Assembly: GCF_013166605.1 (NCBI RefSeq)
Contig: NZ_JABKKF010000001.1
Coordinates: forward strand, 62,001-126,000
Origin: Xylanibacter muris
GTDB lineage: Bacteria > Bacteroidota > Bacteroidia > Bacteroidales > Bacteroidaceae
Length of the DNA: 64,000 nt
Direction of reading: 5' to 3'
Shown: piece after piece, positions 9,874 to 19,361 of the stretch
How the letters are laid out: each line of letters starts with the position of its first letter
How positions within the stretch are numbered: the first letter of the stretch is position 1
Translations under genes and position numbers: made by a program
The notes under the pieces: model-generated
What the model was told of the DNA's origin: nothing
What the model saw: the letters and a program-made list of their open reading frames with translations, nothing else
Database searches by the model: none

Positions 9874-10809
9874 ATGACAACAAACCATGAAGGTGAGCAC
9901 ATACATCACCACAACCGCGCCCAGCAAAAGAGCAAATACGAAGAGGCTCTAAGCTGCTATAACACTGATATTAAAGACGATGAAGTACGCGATGCCGTAA
10001 GGAGAATCATAGCCGAAAAAGTACATCAGAACGACACTCTTGAAGTAAAGAAATTCCTTATGGGAAGCGTTGAGCTTACATCGTTGAAAACCACGGATTC
10101 TGATGACAGCATACTCGCCTTCACGGAAAAGGTAAACGAGTTCGACGCCACCTACCCCGACCTGCCCCACGTGGCCACAATATGCGTATATCCGTGCTTT
10201 GCCAAAACCGTGTCTGAGACACTGGAGGTAGACGGAGTGGAAATAGCATGCGTTTCCGGCAGTTTCCCGTCGTCACAGGCTGTAATTGAGGTGAAAGTGG
10301 CCGAAACCGCACTTGCGGTAAACGACGGTGCCACAGAGATAGACATCGTCATGTCTGTAGGCAAGTTCCTCAGCGGAGACTATGAGACAGTGGCCGATGA
10401 GATAAGCGAGCTGAAACAGGTTTGCGGGGAAAAGAAAATGAAAGTAATTCTTGAGACAGGATGCCTGAAGACAGCAGCCAATATCAAGAAAGCCTCAATC
10501 ATAGCCATGTATGCAGGAGCCGACTACATAAAGACATCAACAGGCAAGCTCGAACCGGCCGCGACACCGGAAGCGGCATACGTAATGTGCCAGGCCATTA
10601 AGGAATACTATGAAAAAACAGGCATACAAGTAGGTTTTAAGCCTGCTGGAGGCCTTAATACGGTGATGGACGCACTCATATACTACACGATAGTAAAAGA
10701 GGTCTTAGGCGAGAAATGGCTCACAAACGAGTGGCTCCGGCTCGGAACAAGCCGTCTGGCCAACATGCTTCTCAGTGAAGTAACCGGAGAAGAGACCAAA
10801 TTCTTCTAA
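9874..10809 (+). CDS. deoC: Deoxyribose-phosphate aldolase
   Basis: DeoC cleaves 2-deoxyribose 5-phosphate to acetaldehyde and glyceraldehyde 3-phosphate in deoxynucleoside catabolism. The 311-residue TIM-barrel protein has the class I aldolase motifs: the Schiff-base lysine in ADYIKTSTGK, a second lysine in VGFKPAGGL, and VILETGCLK. It carries an N-terminal extension of roughly 60 residues (with a His-rich start, GEHIHHH) compared with short DeoC proteins, as in the longer branch. It starts 5 bp after the MazG-like gene and ends before a bidirectional terminator. Confidence 0.94.
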   Translation: MTTNHEGEHIHHHNRAQQKSKYEEALSCYNTDIKDDEVRDAVRRIIAEKVHQNDTLEVKKFLMGSVELTSLKTTDSDDSILAFTEKVNEFDATYPDLPHVATICVYPCFAKTVSETLEVDGVEIACVSGSFPSSQAVIEVKVAETALAVNDGATEIDIVMSVGKFLSGDYETVADEISELKQVCGEKKMKVILETGCLKTAANIKKASIIAMYAGADYIKTSTGKLEPAATPEAAYVMCQAIKEYYEKTGIQVGFKPAGGLNTVMDALIYYTIVKEVLGEKWLTNEWLRLGTSRLANMLLSEVTGEETKFF

Positions 10810-10866
10810 AATACAGTTTAAAACAAGCAATGCCGTCTACACAAAAACAATGACAGCATTTCATAC

Positions 10867-10900
10867 AAAGGCTGCATGCAACAAGACATGCGGCCTTTTT
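10867..10900. terminator. Bidirectional terminator between deoC and the prenyl synthase
   Basis: GGCTGCATG (10870-10878) pairs with CATGCGGCC (10887-10895), nine pairs with one G-U, flanked by AAA and TTTTT. It lies between two convergent genes and can serve both. Confidence 0.75.
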
Positions 10901-10929
10901 CACGCCCATCCCCTTCTTCAGGGTAAAGC

Positions 10930-11907
10930 CTACATGCTGCGCTTCACCACATAATCAATATAGGCATTCAGCGACTGCCTTATCACATCATACTTCACAT
11001 ATTTACCAATAAAATCAAGACATAGCGTATGAAACTCGCCCATCTTCTTTTCCGCGTATTCTATACCGCCGTGCTCTTTGGTAAACTCCACCAATACAGC
11101 TATCTCCTCCGGGTTCACCGTACGTTGCTTGACCTTATAGGCCAATGCACGCAAAGCATCGTTGCCACCGGAGTTCAGTGCATATATCACAGGCAGGGTA
11201 AGCTTTCCCTCGGCCATGTCATTACCTGTAGGCTTGCCTATCTCCCTTGAATCGTAATAGTCAAAAATATCATCCCTTATCTGGAACATCACACCCAGAT
11301 TCTGACCGAATCTGCCGGCAGCCTCGATTTCCTCGTCACCCGCACCGGCCGAAAGCGCACCTATCACACAACAAGCCTCAAACAGCGCAGCCGTCTTTTG
11401 TCTTATCACCCTGTAATATATATCTTCCGAAATGTCAAGATTCTGAATGTTGGAAAGTTGGAGAATCTCCCCCTGTGCCAGTGTACGGCCGAGTTCGGAA
11501 AGATATTTAACAATACGGTTATTATCCGTATAGGCCACATGCAGCAATGCTGTAGACAAAAGATAATCTCCCACAAGCACCGCCACCTTATTATTATACA
11601 CGGCATTCACAGATGCCTGACCGCGCCTCTCACCGCTCTCGTCCACCACATCGTCATGCACCAGACTTGCGGTATGCAACAACTCCAAACCAACCGCAGC
11701 ATTTTGCGTGACACTGCTTGTTTGCCCGAAATTCCTGGCCATCAGCAATATAAGCATCGGACGCATACGCTTGCCCGCACGCTTACGGATATGCTCCAAA
11801 GCCTGGGACAGAAGACCGTCAGTATGCATAAGCGACTGATCAAACAACTTTATAAAATCGCTTAAGTCGCTCTCGATAGGATGTTTTATCAGAGATAATA
11901 AGTCCAT
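10930..11907 (-). CDS. All-trans polyprenyl diphosphate synthase
   Basis: This 325-residue prenyltransferase elongates allylic diphosphates with isopentenyl diphosphate. Both aspartate-rich Mg-binding motifs are present: a first motif in LVHDDVVDESGERRG and a second in QIRDDIFDYYD, with GKRMRPMLILL near the N-terminus. The sequence class (IspB/octaprenyl type) suggests it makes the side chain of menaquinone, which the fumarate reductase would use; chain length cannot be read from the sequence. It is divergent from polA across a 129-bp gap and convergent with deoC. Confidence 0.9.
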   Translation of the reverse strand: MDLLSLIKHPIESDLSDFIKLFDQSLMHTDGLLSQALEHIRKRAGKRMRPMLILLMARNFGQTSSVTQNAAVGLELLHTASLVHDDVVDESGERRGQASVNAVYNNKVAVLVGDYLLSTALLHVAYTDNNRIVKYLSELGRTLAQGEILQLSNIQNLDISEDIYYRVIRQKTAALFEACCVIGALSAGAGDEEIEAAGRFGQNLGVMFQIRDDIFDYYDSREIGKPTGNDMAEGKLTLPVIYALNSGGNDALRALAYKVKQRTVNPEEIAVLVEFTKEHGGIEYAEKKMGEFHTLCLDFIGKYVKYDVIRQSLNAYIDYVVKRSM

Positions 11908-11946
11908 TTACAATAACTTAACTTCCTTGAACAATAAATTATGATA

Positions 11947-11954
11947 CAAAATTA
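11947..11954 (-). promoter_or_regulatory. Possible -7 element of the prenyl synthase
   Basis: The minus strand reads TAATTTTG, matching TAnnTTTG, 40 nt upstream of the gene. No convincing -33 box follows. The same 129-bp divergent gap must also hold the polA promoter, for which I see only the near match TAATTTTA. Confidence 0.4.
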
Positions 11955-12036
11955 CGCAAAATATTGGGATTTTGGTGGTATTTTTAGTAATTTTACATTT
12001 TAAAAGAGATAAAAGTAACTGTTCAAAAATAAATAT

Positions 12037-14805
12037 ATGCACAAACTGTTTCTATTAGATGCATACGCCTTGATATACAGGGCATACTATGCGTTCATCA
12101 AAAACCCGCGTATAAACTCAAAAGGCATCAACACATCGGCCGTGATGGGATTCGTAAACACACTCAACGAAGTATTGACAAAAGAAAAACCTACACATAT
12201 AGCCGTAGCCTTCGACCCCTCTGGACCAACATTCCGCCATGAAGCTTACCCTGAATACAAAGCACAGAGAGAGGAATGTCCCGAAGACATTAAAATGTCG
12301 GTTCCCATAATAAAAAGACTGTTGAAGGCCATGAACATAAAAATTGTCGAAGTCGACGGATTCGAGGCCGACGATGTGATAGGCACATTGGCTGTCAAAG
12401 CCGGGGAAGCCGGTGTGGAGACATATATGCTCACACCCGACAAAGATTACGGACAGTTGGTAAGGGATAACGTCTTTATGTTCAGACCTCGCTTCGGAAA
12501 TAACGGATATGACACAATGGGACCGAAAGAGATAATGGAGAAATTCAACATATCCACCCCACTCCATATAATAGACCTGCTCGGACTCATGGGCGATGCC
12601 TCCGACAATATACCGGGATGCCCCGGAGTCGGAGAAAAGACAGCCGTGAAACTTATCAACGAATTTGGAAGCATCGAAAAACTGCTTGCAGAAACAGACC
12701 GGCTGAAAGGAGCTATTAAAAAGAAAATAGAAGAGAACAAGGATAAAATCATATTCTCAAAATTCCTTGCCACAATAAGGACAGATGTGCCTATAGAACT
12801 AAACCTCGACGAACTGAAGGTCACAGAGCCAAACGAAGAAGAAACAGGAAAAATTCTTGATGAACTGGAATTCAAGAATCTCAAAGACAAAATCCTTAAA
12901 AAGACTGAAAATAAACAAAAAACAGATAATATCCAACTTGATTTGTTTTCTGTTTTTACGACCGACAGGCAGGAAGAACAAAAAAACGCCAGTTTTGAGG
13001 ACCATAATACGATACCGCACAAATATAAACTGATTGACAATGAGAATGATATGTTGGAAATATGTGATTATTTCATGACAAAAGAATTTCTCAGTTTAGA
13101 CACGGAAACAACTTCTACTAATGCTTTGGATGCCGAATTGGTCGGATTGAGCTTCTCTGTAGAGGAAAAAGAGGCATTTTATGTTCCCGTTCCGGCAAAT
13201 CGCGAAGAAGCTCAAAAAATTGTTAATATATTCAAACCGCTATACGAAAACGAAAATATCCTCAAAATAGGACAGAATATAAAATACGATCTGGAAGTGT
13301 TGGCAGGATACGGAGTACGCTTGGCCGGAAAAATGTTCGATACCATGATAGCCCACTATCTGATACAGCCGGAACTATATCACAATATGGACTACATGGC
13401 GGAAATCTATCTCAATTATAAAACCATACATATCGACGAACTGATAGGCCCCAAGGGAAGAAACCAGAAAAACATGAGAGACATACCCGCAGAGAAAGTC
13501 TGCGAGTATGCGGCCGAAGATGCGGACATCACTCTTCAACTGAAAAACAAACTCGAACAGGAATTAAAGAAATACGGTGTTGAGGATTTGTTCTATAACA
13601 TTGAGATGCCGTTGATGCCCGTATTGGCGGAAATGGAAATGAACGGAGTATGCCTTGACACGGAATCCCTTAAAGAAACGTCAATTATATTGACAACAAG
13701 AATGAATGAACTCGAACACCGTATACATGAACTTGCAGGAGAACCGTTTAACATCGCATCCCCCAAACAGGTGGGCGACATACTGTTCAGCAAAATGAAG
13801 TTGGTTGAAAAGCCCAAGAAAACCAAGACCGGCCAGTTCATAACAAGCGAAGAGGTTTTACAAAGTATCAAAAGCAAGCACGAGATAGTAGCAGACATAT
13901 TGGAACACAGAGGGTTGAAAAAACTTCTCGGAACATATATCGATGCCCTTCCCAAACTGAAAAATCCACGTACGGGAAGATTGCACACTTCATTCAACCA
14001 GACCGTGACAGCCACCGGCCGACTGTCGTCAAGCGACCCCAACCTGCAGAATATCCCTGTTCGCGGCGAGGATGGCAAAGAGATACGCAAAGCGTTCGTG
14101 CCCGAACCGGGATGTAAATTCTTTTCCGCTGACTACAGCCAGATCGAGCTTAGGGTGATGGCTCATCTGAGCGGTGATGAAAACATGATAGAGGCATTCC
14201 GCGAAGGTTACGACATACATGCCGCAACCGCTGCGAAAATATACAAGGAAACAATGGACAGCGTCACCCGCGACCAACGCTCAAAAGCAAAAAGAGCCAA
14301 CTTCGGAATCATCTACGGCATAACCGTATGGGGACTTGCCGACCGCCTCGACATCAGCCGCGATGAAGCCAGACAGCTTATCGACGGATATTTCGAGAAC
14401 TTTCCGAAAGTAAAGAACTATATGGAACAGTCTAAGGAAACCGCACGCACCAACGGATATGTGGAAACATTGTTTAAACGCCGAAGATATTTGCCGGACA
14501 TAAACTCCAGAAACGCAACGGTACGCGGATTTGCCGAGCGCAATGCCATTAACGCTCCCATACAGGGAACAGCCGCCGACATCATAAAGGTCGCCATGAT
14601 AAGGATATACGAACGTTTCAAACGCGAGGGCATACGGTCTAAAATGATACTCCAGGTACACGATGAGCTCAACTTCAGCGTATACCCGGAGGAAAAGGAA
14701 AAGGTCGAGAGAATTGTCATCGAGGAAATGCAAAGCGCATTCCCGATGAACGTCCCGCTCGTTGCCGACTGCGGGTGGGGTGACAACTGGCTTGAGGCCC
14801 ACTGA
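12037..14805 (+). CDS. polA: DNA polymerase I
   Basis: Pol I fills gaps and removes RNA primers during lagging-strand synthesis and repair. The 922-residue protein has three domains: a 5'-nuclease domain (about 1-290, with EVDGFEADDVIGTLA and GVGEKTAVKLI), a 3'-5' exonuclease domain (about 340-510) and the polymerase (about 550-922) with motif A DYSQIELRVMAHLSG, motif B RSKAKRANFGIIYG and motif C QVHDELNF. The exonuclease keeps the acidic residues of FLSLDTETTS, NIKYDLEVL and YAAEDADIT, so proofreading is probably active, unlike in Taq-like enzymes. It is followed by a repeat-containing gap before the efflux operon. Confidence 0.96.
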   Translation: MHKLFLLDAYALIYRAYYAFIKNPRINSKGINTSAVMGFVNTLNEVLTKEKPTHIAVAFDPSGPTFRHEAYPEYKAQREECPEDIKMSVPIIKRLLKAMNIKIVEVDGFEADDVIGTLAVKAGEAGVETYMLTPDKDYGQLVRDNVFMFRPRFGNNGYDTMGPKEIMEKFNISTPLHIIDLLGLMGDASDNIPGCPGVGEKTAVKLINEFGSIEKLLAETDRLKGAIKKKIEENKDKIIFSKFLATIRTDVPIELNLDELKVTEPNEEETGKILDELEFKNLKDKILKKTENKQKTDNIQLDLFSVFTTDRQEEQKNASFEDHNTIPHKYKLIDNENDMLEICDYFMTKEFLSLDTETTSTNALDAELVGLSFSVEEKEAFYVPVPANREEAQKIVNIFKPLYENENILKIGQNIKYDLEVLAGYGVRLAGKMFDTMIAHYLIQPELYHNMDYMAEIYLNYKTIHIDELIGPKGRNQKNMRDIPAEKVCEYAAEDADITLQLKNKLEQELKKYGVEDLFYNIEMPLMPVLAEMEMNGVCLDTESLKETSIILTTRMNELEHRIHELAGEPFNIASPKQVGDILFSKMKLVEKPKKTKTGQFITSEEVLQSIKSKHEIVADILEHRGLKKLLGTYIDALPKLKNPRTGRLHTSFNQTVTATGRLSSSDPNLQNIPVRGEDGKEIRKAFVPEPGCKFFSADYSQIELRVMAHLSGDENMIEAFREGYDIHAATAAKIYKETMDSVTRDQRSKAKRANFGIIYGITVWGLADRLDISRDEARQLIDGYFENFPKVKNYMEQSKETARTNGYVETLFKRRRYLPDINSRNATVRGFAERNAINAPIQGTAADIIKVAMIRIYERFKREGIRSKMILQVHDELNFSVYPEEKEKVERIVIEEMQSAFPMNVPLVADCGWGDNWLEAH

Positions 14806-14848
14806 TTCCGATATAAGGATTCAGGCTGTATGCATAAACCCCTCCTAA

Positions 14849-14865
14849 CCTCCCCAAAGGGGAGG
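14849..14865. repeat. CCTCCCC/GGGGAGG hairpin repeat
   Basis: A 7-bp GC-rich stem with an AAA loop downstream of polA. A related hairpin lies at 58037-58055 in inverted orientation, and both are followed at a similar distance by the GTAGGGACATCGC repeat, so this is half of a composite interspersed element. Confidence 0.5.
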
Positions 14866-14917
14866 GAAAGGGATGGAATGTGAAAGCATCAGGTATATCT
14901 GCAAAACCCTGCCACAT

Positions 14918-14943
14918 GTAGGGACATCGCTTCGCGATGTGTA
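14918..14943 (+). repeat. 26-bp hairpin repeat, copy 1
   Basis: This contains the stem ACATCGC/GCGATGT (14924-14930 with 14934-14940). It matches 57969-57994 on the minus strand at 25 of 26 positions. It lies between convergent polA and the efflux operon, a position typical of small REP-like elements. Confidence 0.6.
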
Positions 14944-14998
14944 AAACGCTTTTATCATATTTCCATACAACGCCAATGCCTCATACCGAAAACAATGA

Positions 14999-16183
14999 CT
15001 ATTCACCAGTATTGGAATAAAGCTCGGCCTTGGCAAGCTCGTAGTCGCGTTCTGCCGCAAGAGCCTGCTCCACAGTGTCATAATACATAGATGATTCAAC
15101 TATATAGTCTACAATAGATATTTGTCCGGCATCAAGAGCCTTGACAAGCAGCTCATTGTTGTTTCTTGCAGAAGCAAGAGTCTCCCGATATCCGTCCATC
15201 ACACTTTTAAGCCCCGCGGCACGGTCATACAGTTCCTGCAGACGCACATAAAACTGCTCCACGGCATCGGCCTGCCGCGCCTCCGCTGCGGAAACGGCGG
15301 CCTTCGCCTGCCTGATCTTGTTTTTGTTTTCCCATAAAGGTATGGATATGCCCACACTTATGCCCTGAAAAGTCTCCTCCATGGTTCTCTCCGACGTATA
15401 TCCGGCTGAGATATTAGGAAGCCCCTCGGCACGGCTGAGCTTCATCTCTCCCCTGCTCACCTCAGTCTGCTGGCGCACATACTTCAGTGCCGGGCTTTTT
15501 GCCTCGGCTGAAGCATACCACGAGTTAAAGTCGGAAGGCATAGGCAAACTGTTGTAACTGCTGTCGTCAAACGCTATGTCGATGCCGCCGTTAAGCCTTC
15601 GCAAACCGGCCAGAAGGGCCTTGCGCTCCACCTCCATGCGCGACTTCTCTCCCTTGAGCGAGACAAGGCTGAGCTTTGCCTTATTGTATTCCAGTATTCC
15701 GGCATCTCCATTGTCGAGACGTCTCTTCCATGCCGTCTCAAGTTCTGCGGCCCGTGATATGCGTCTGTCGAGTTCTCTGCATACGGCATTATAGTATACA
15801 AGCTCAACGCAATAGTTCCTTGCCTCAAGCAATATTGCCTGACGGTCTGCCATATACTGGTATTCCGCAAGACGGTCGCGGCTTTTCGCCATACGCCTTT
15901 TCATTCCTGAGACGGTGGCAAAGTCAAACGTCTGCGTGAGTCCAAGGTCCTTCTTCGTACCTATACTGCCCGGACTACCCCACAGATACCCGAACTCCAC
16001 TTCCGGATTAGGAAGGAATATTCCCGTGCGGTTGCCTATCTGCTGCGCCTTCATGTCGGCACGCAAAGCCTTCAATGTGGTGTTGTTCACGTCTATTTCC
16101 GAGACCACAGCGGAGATGTTGTCCTGCGCATTCAACGATGCACATGTAAACACCGCAACAGCAAAACATATAATTGTCTTCAT
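14999..16183 (-). CDS. Outer membrane channel of heavy-metal efflux system (CzcC/CusC-like)
   Basis: This TolC-family protein should form the outer membrane duct of the tripartite efflux pump encoded by this operon. The 394-residue product has a signal peptide (MKTIICFAVAVFTCASLNAQ) and two long alpha-helical, alanine- and glutamate-rich repeats typical of the periplasmic barrel. I chose the ATG at 16183, which begins the signal peptide; an in-frame ATG 30 bp upstream would overlap the RND gene by 8 bp. It is the last gene of the three-gene minus-strand operon. Metal specificity cannot be decided from sequence alone. Confidence 0.85.
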   Translation of the reverse strand: MKTIICFAVAVFTCASLNAQDNISAVVSEIDVNNTTLKALRADMKAQQIGNRTGIFLPNPEVEFGYLWGSPGSIGTKKDLGLTQTFDFATVSGMKRRMAKSRDRLAEYQYMADRQAILLEARNYCVELVYYNAVCRELDRRISRAAELETAWKRRLDNGDAGILEYNKAKLSLVSLKGEKSRMEVERKALLAGLRRLNGGIDIAFDDSSYNSLPMPSDFNSWYASAEAKSPALKYVRQQTEVSRGEMKLSRAEGLPNISAGYTSERTMEETFQGISVGISIPLWENKNKIRQAKAAVSAAEARQADAVEQFYVRLQELYDRAAGLKSVMDGYRETLASARNNNELLVKALDAGQISIVDYIVESSMYYDTVEQALAAERDYELAKAELYSNTGE

Positions 16184-16205
16184 ATCATCCTTATCTTTTA
16201 AAATA

Positions 16206-19200
16206 TCACACATTCGCTTTTCTCTCCTTATACTCTGCCATATACTGATACATCACCGGAATGACAAACCCGTTAAGCGCCACAGAGCTTATCAGTCCGC
16301 CGAGTATCACCTTCGCCATAGGGCTTTGTATCTCGTTTCCCGGCAAGTCACCGCCTATGGCAAGCGGAATGAGCGCCAAAGCCGAAGAAAGAGCCGTCAT
16401 GAGTATAGGGTTAAGACGGTCTTCCGAACCTTTCATTATACTGTCGTATACTGTCATTCCCTCTGCCCTCAGGCTGTTGTAACGCTCCATGAGCAACATG
16501 CCGTTGCGGGTTGCTATACCGAAGAGCGAGATGAAGCCTATTATTGCCGGTATGCTCATTATCCCGCTTGTGACATATACAGCCGCCACACCACCGATAA
16601 GCGCAAGAGGCAGGTTGACAAGTATTACCGCAGCCTGCACGAAGCTCCTGAATTCGTTGTAAAGCAGCAGGAATATCACAATCACCGAGAATACTGAAGC
16701 TATGAAGATGGTGCGCGACGCGGCCTGCTCACTCTCAAACTGTCCGCCGTACTCTACATAATATCCGTCAGGCAGGCTCACCTCTCTGTCAATCCTCCCG
16801 CGGATATCCTCCACCACTCCGCGCAGGTCTCTGCCTGAGACGTTTGCCGACACCACTATCTTCCGTGCCACGTTCTCACGGCTGATGGTGTTAGGACCGG
16901 AGGCCGACACCACATCCGCAATGCTCTCCAATGGCACCTTACGCCCGTTGGCGTCCACCATAAGCCTTTGTATGCCGCTTATCGTGCTGCGGCTTGTGTC
17001 ATCCACCCTCACAGTGAGATCAAAGGCCCTCGTGCCCTCATATACCTGTGAGACGGTCTCCCCGCCCAACAATACATTCACCATACCGGCAAACTGCGGC
17101 AAGGTTATCCCATACTCGGCCAGGATGTCGCGCTTGGGCACAATCTTCAGCTGCGGCCTTTCCACCTGCTGTTCCACATTCAGGTCTGCAATGCCCTCTA
17201 CATCCTCTACCGCTTTCTTTATCTTTCCCCCAAGCTCATACATTTTGTTCAGATCTGTTCCGAACAGCTTTATTGCAATATTGGCTCTCGTTCCCGACAG
17301 CATGGCATCTATCCTGTGTGTGATGGGTGCGCCGATCTCTATATTCACTCCCGGGATGGTCTTCATCTTCCTGCGTATCTCCGCCATCACCTCGTCCTTC
17401 GACCTCTTCCCGAGCACGAAAGGCGCCTCTATTTCCGAGTTGTTCACGCCAAGGGCATGCTCGTCAAGCTCTGCACGTCCCGTTTTCCGTCCCACTGTCG
17501 TTATCTCCGGCACAGAGAGCAGAATTTGTTCCGCGGCACGCCCTATCCTGTCAGACTCCTCGAGCGATATGCCCGGCAGAGTGCTGATGTTTATGGTAAA
17601 CGACCCCTCGTTGAACGGTGGCAGGAAGCTGCGGCCGAACGAGAGAAACATCGCCATGGCGGCAACAATACATACCGCCACGCTTCCAAGCACCGTCCTG
17701 CGATGAGACAAAGCCCGTCCGAGCATTTTTCCATATACGGTTTTCAACCTGATGACAAACAGGGGCTCGCGCCTCACCCCACCGTCACCGGCATTGTCGA
17801 GCAGATAACTGCACAGCACGGGAGTAAGCGTGAGGGCCACCACCGTCGATGCGCACAGCGATATTATGAATGTTATTCCGAGCGGCACAAGCATCCTTCC
17901 CTCCATTCCTGAAAGAAAGAACAGCGGCAGGAAGCTTGCTATTATTATCATCGTCGAGTTGAGGATCGGCATGCGTACCTCGCGTGAGGCATAGAACACC
18001 ACGTTAAGAGTGCTGCGCCTCGACTCGGGCGCAAGCATACGGTTTTCCCTCAGACGCTTGAACACGTTCTCCACATCCACTATGGCATCGTCCACAAGAG
18101 AGCCTATGGCAATGGCAATGCCTCCGAGGCTCATCGTGTTCACCGTGAGCCCCATCACTTTCAGTGTGACGAGAGCCACAAGTATCGACAGAGGTATCGT
18201 TATCAGCGATATCACAGTGGTGCGCACATTCATCAGGAACACGAACAACACTATCACCACGAATATGCCTCCTTCATAGAGCGATCTCGTGACGTTGTCG
18301 ATAGAGCTGTCTATAAACCGCGACTGACGGAATATATCCGTGCTCACATGCACGTCGGACGGCAGCGTTTTCCGAAGTTCCTCCAGCGAGGCGTCAATCT
18401 TTTCCGTAAGGTCGAGCGTGCTTGTGTTGGGCTGCTTGCTCACGGTCATCAGTACTGCGGGCTTTCCCTTGTCCGACGCCAGACCGAGCTTCGGGGTCTT
18501 TCCTCCTATTCTCACCTCGGCAATATCACCGACAGTCACGGCCGCACCGCCTCCGGCATCACTCTTCACCACGGCTCGCCTCAGCTCATCCACCTCTGAT
18601 GTTGACAGCATTCCGCGCACAATATACTCGTTGCCAAACTCATAGAGCACACCTCCGGACGCATTACGGTTCATATCCCTGAGCACAGCAACCGCCTCAT
18701 CCAGCCCCACGCCATAATGCTTCATCCTGCCCGGACTGAGCATAATCTGATACTCCTTTATGTCACCTCCAATCACCGTCACCTGCGCCACTCCGCCCGT
18801 AGACATCAGGCGCGGACGTATCGTCCAGTCTGCTATGGTGCGCAGCTCGAGCATAGATGTGGTGTCGGCCGTAAGACCAACGATCATCATCTCGCCCAGT
18901 ATCGACGATTGCGGACCGAGTATCGGCTTGCCCACATTCTGTGGAAGCGATGCCGACACTTCGGCAAGCTTCTCCGACACTATCTGGCGCGCACGGTAAA
19001 TGTCCGTGCCCCAGTCGAACTCAACCCATACTATTGAAAAGCCCGTTGTCGACGACGACCTTACACGACGCACGTCGGTGGCTCCGTTCAGCGCCGTCTC
19101 CACGGGGAAGCTCACCAGCCGCTCCACCTCCTCGGGCGCCATGCCTTCGGCCTCGGTCATGACCGTCACCGTGGGGGCATTAAGGTCGGGAAACACGTCC

Positions 19201-19307
19201 ACCTCCATATTCGAGGCCGTATATGTTCCACCGACAACAAGCAACACCGCGGCAAGAAGAACAACAATACGGTTGTTGAGCGAAAATTTTATTATCTTGT
19301 TCAGCAT
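16206..19307 (-). CDS. Heavy-metal efflux RND transporter (CzcA/CusA family)
   Basis: This inner membrane proton antiporter should export metal cations from the periplasm or cytoplasm through the outer membrane channel. The 1033-residue protein has the RND layout of two halves with 12 membrane segments and large periplasmic loops. The fourth membrane segment carries the HME signature with paired acidic residues (SLVDDAIVDVENVFKRL, around residue 405). The N-terminus (MLNKIIKFSLNNRIVV) and GDLPGNEIQSPMA near the end are typical of CzcA/CusA proteins. It lies between the adaptor gene (54 bp upstream) and the channel gene. Confidence 0.92.
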   Translation of the reverse strand: MLNKIIKFSLNNRIVVLLAAVLLVVGGTYTASNMEVDVFPDLNAPTVTVMTEAEGMAPEEVERLVSFPVETALNGATDVRRVRSSSTTGFSIVWVEFDWGTDIYRARQIVSEKLAEVSASLPQNVGKPILGPQSSILGEMMIVGLTADTTSMLELRTIADWTIRPRLMSTGGVAQVTVIGGDIKEYQIMLSPGRMKHYGVGLDEAVAVLRDMNRNASGGVLYEFGNEYIVRGMLSTSEVDELRRAVVKSDAGGGAAVTVGDIAEVRIGGKTPKLGLASDKGKPAVLMTVSKQPNTSTLDLTEKIDASLEELRKTLPSDVHVSTDIFRQSRFIDSSIDNVTRSLYEGGIFVVIVLFVFLMNVRTTVISLITIPLSILVALVTLKVMGLTVNTMSLGGIAIAIGSLVDDAIVDVENVFKRLRENRMLAPESRRSTLNVVFYASREVRMPILNSTMIIIASFLPLFFLSGMEGRMLVPLGITFIISLCASTVVALTLTPVLCSYLLDNAGDGGVRREPLFVIRLKTVYGKMLGRALSHRRTVLGSVAVCIVAAMAMFLSFGRSFLPPFNEGSFTINISTLPGISLEESDRIGRAAEQILLSVPEITTVGRKTGRAELDEHALGVNNSEIEAPFVLGKRSKDEVMAEIRRKMKTIPGVNIEIGAPITHRIDAMLSGTRANIAIKLFGTDLNKMYELGGKIKKAVEDVEGIADLNVEQQVERPQLKIVPKRDILAEYGITLPQFAGMVNVLLGGETVSQVYEGTRAFDLTVRVDDTSRSTISGIQRLMVDANGRKVPLESIADVVSASGPNTISRENVARKIVVSANVSGRDLRGVVEDIRGRIDREVSLPDGYYVEYGGQFESEQAASRTIFIASVFSVIVIFLLLYNEFRSFVQAAVILVNLPLALIGGVAAVYVTSGIMSIPAIIGFISLFGIATRNGMLLMERYNSLRAEGMTVYDSIMKGSEDRLNPILMTALSSALALIPLAIGGDLPGNEIQSPMAKVILGGLISSVALNGFVIPVMYQYMAEYKERKANV

Positions 19308-19361
19308 ATTCTTATCTTTTTTTCACGGATATTACGGATAGTCTCCTGACTTAGAATTCGT

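Noticed and set aside
16885..17706. Long open frame (273 codons) opposite the RND pump gene, and similar ones at 15915-16697 and 17316-17912
   Set aside because: They are antisense to a clear 1033-residue RND protein; their products are low in recognisable features and arise from the GC-rich codon pattern.
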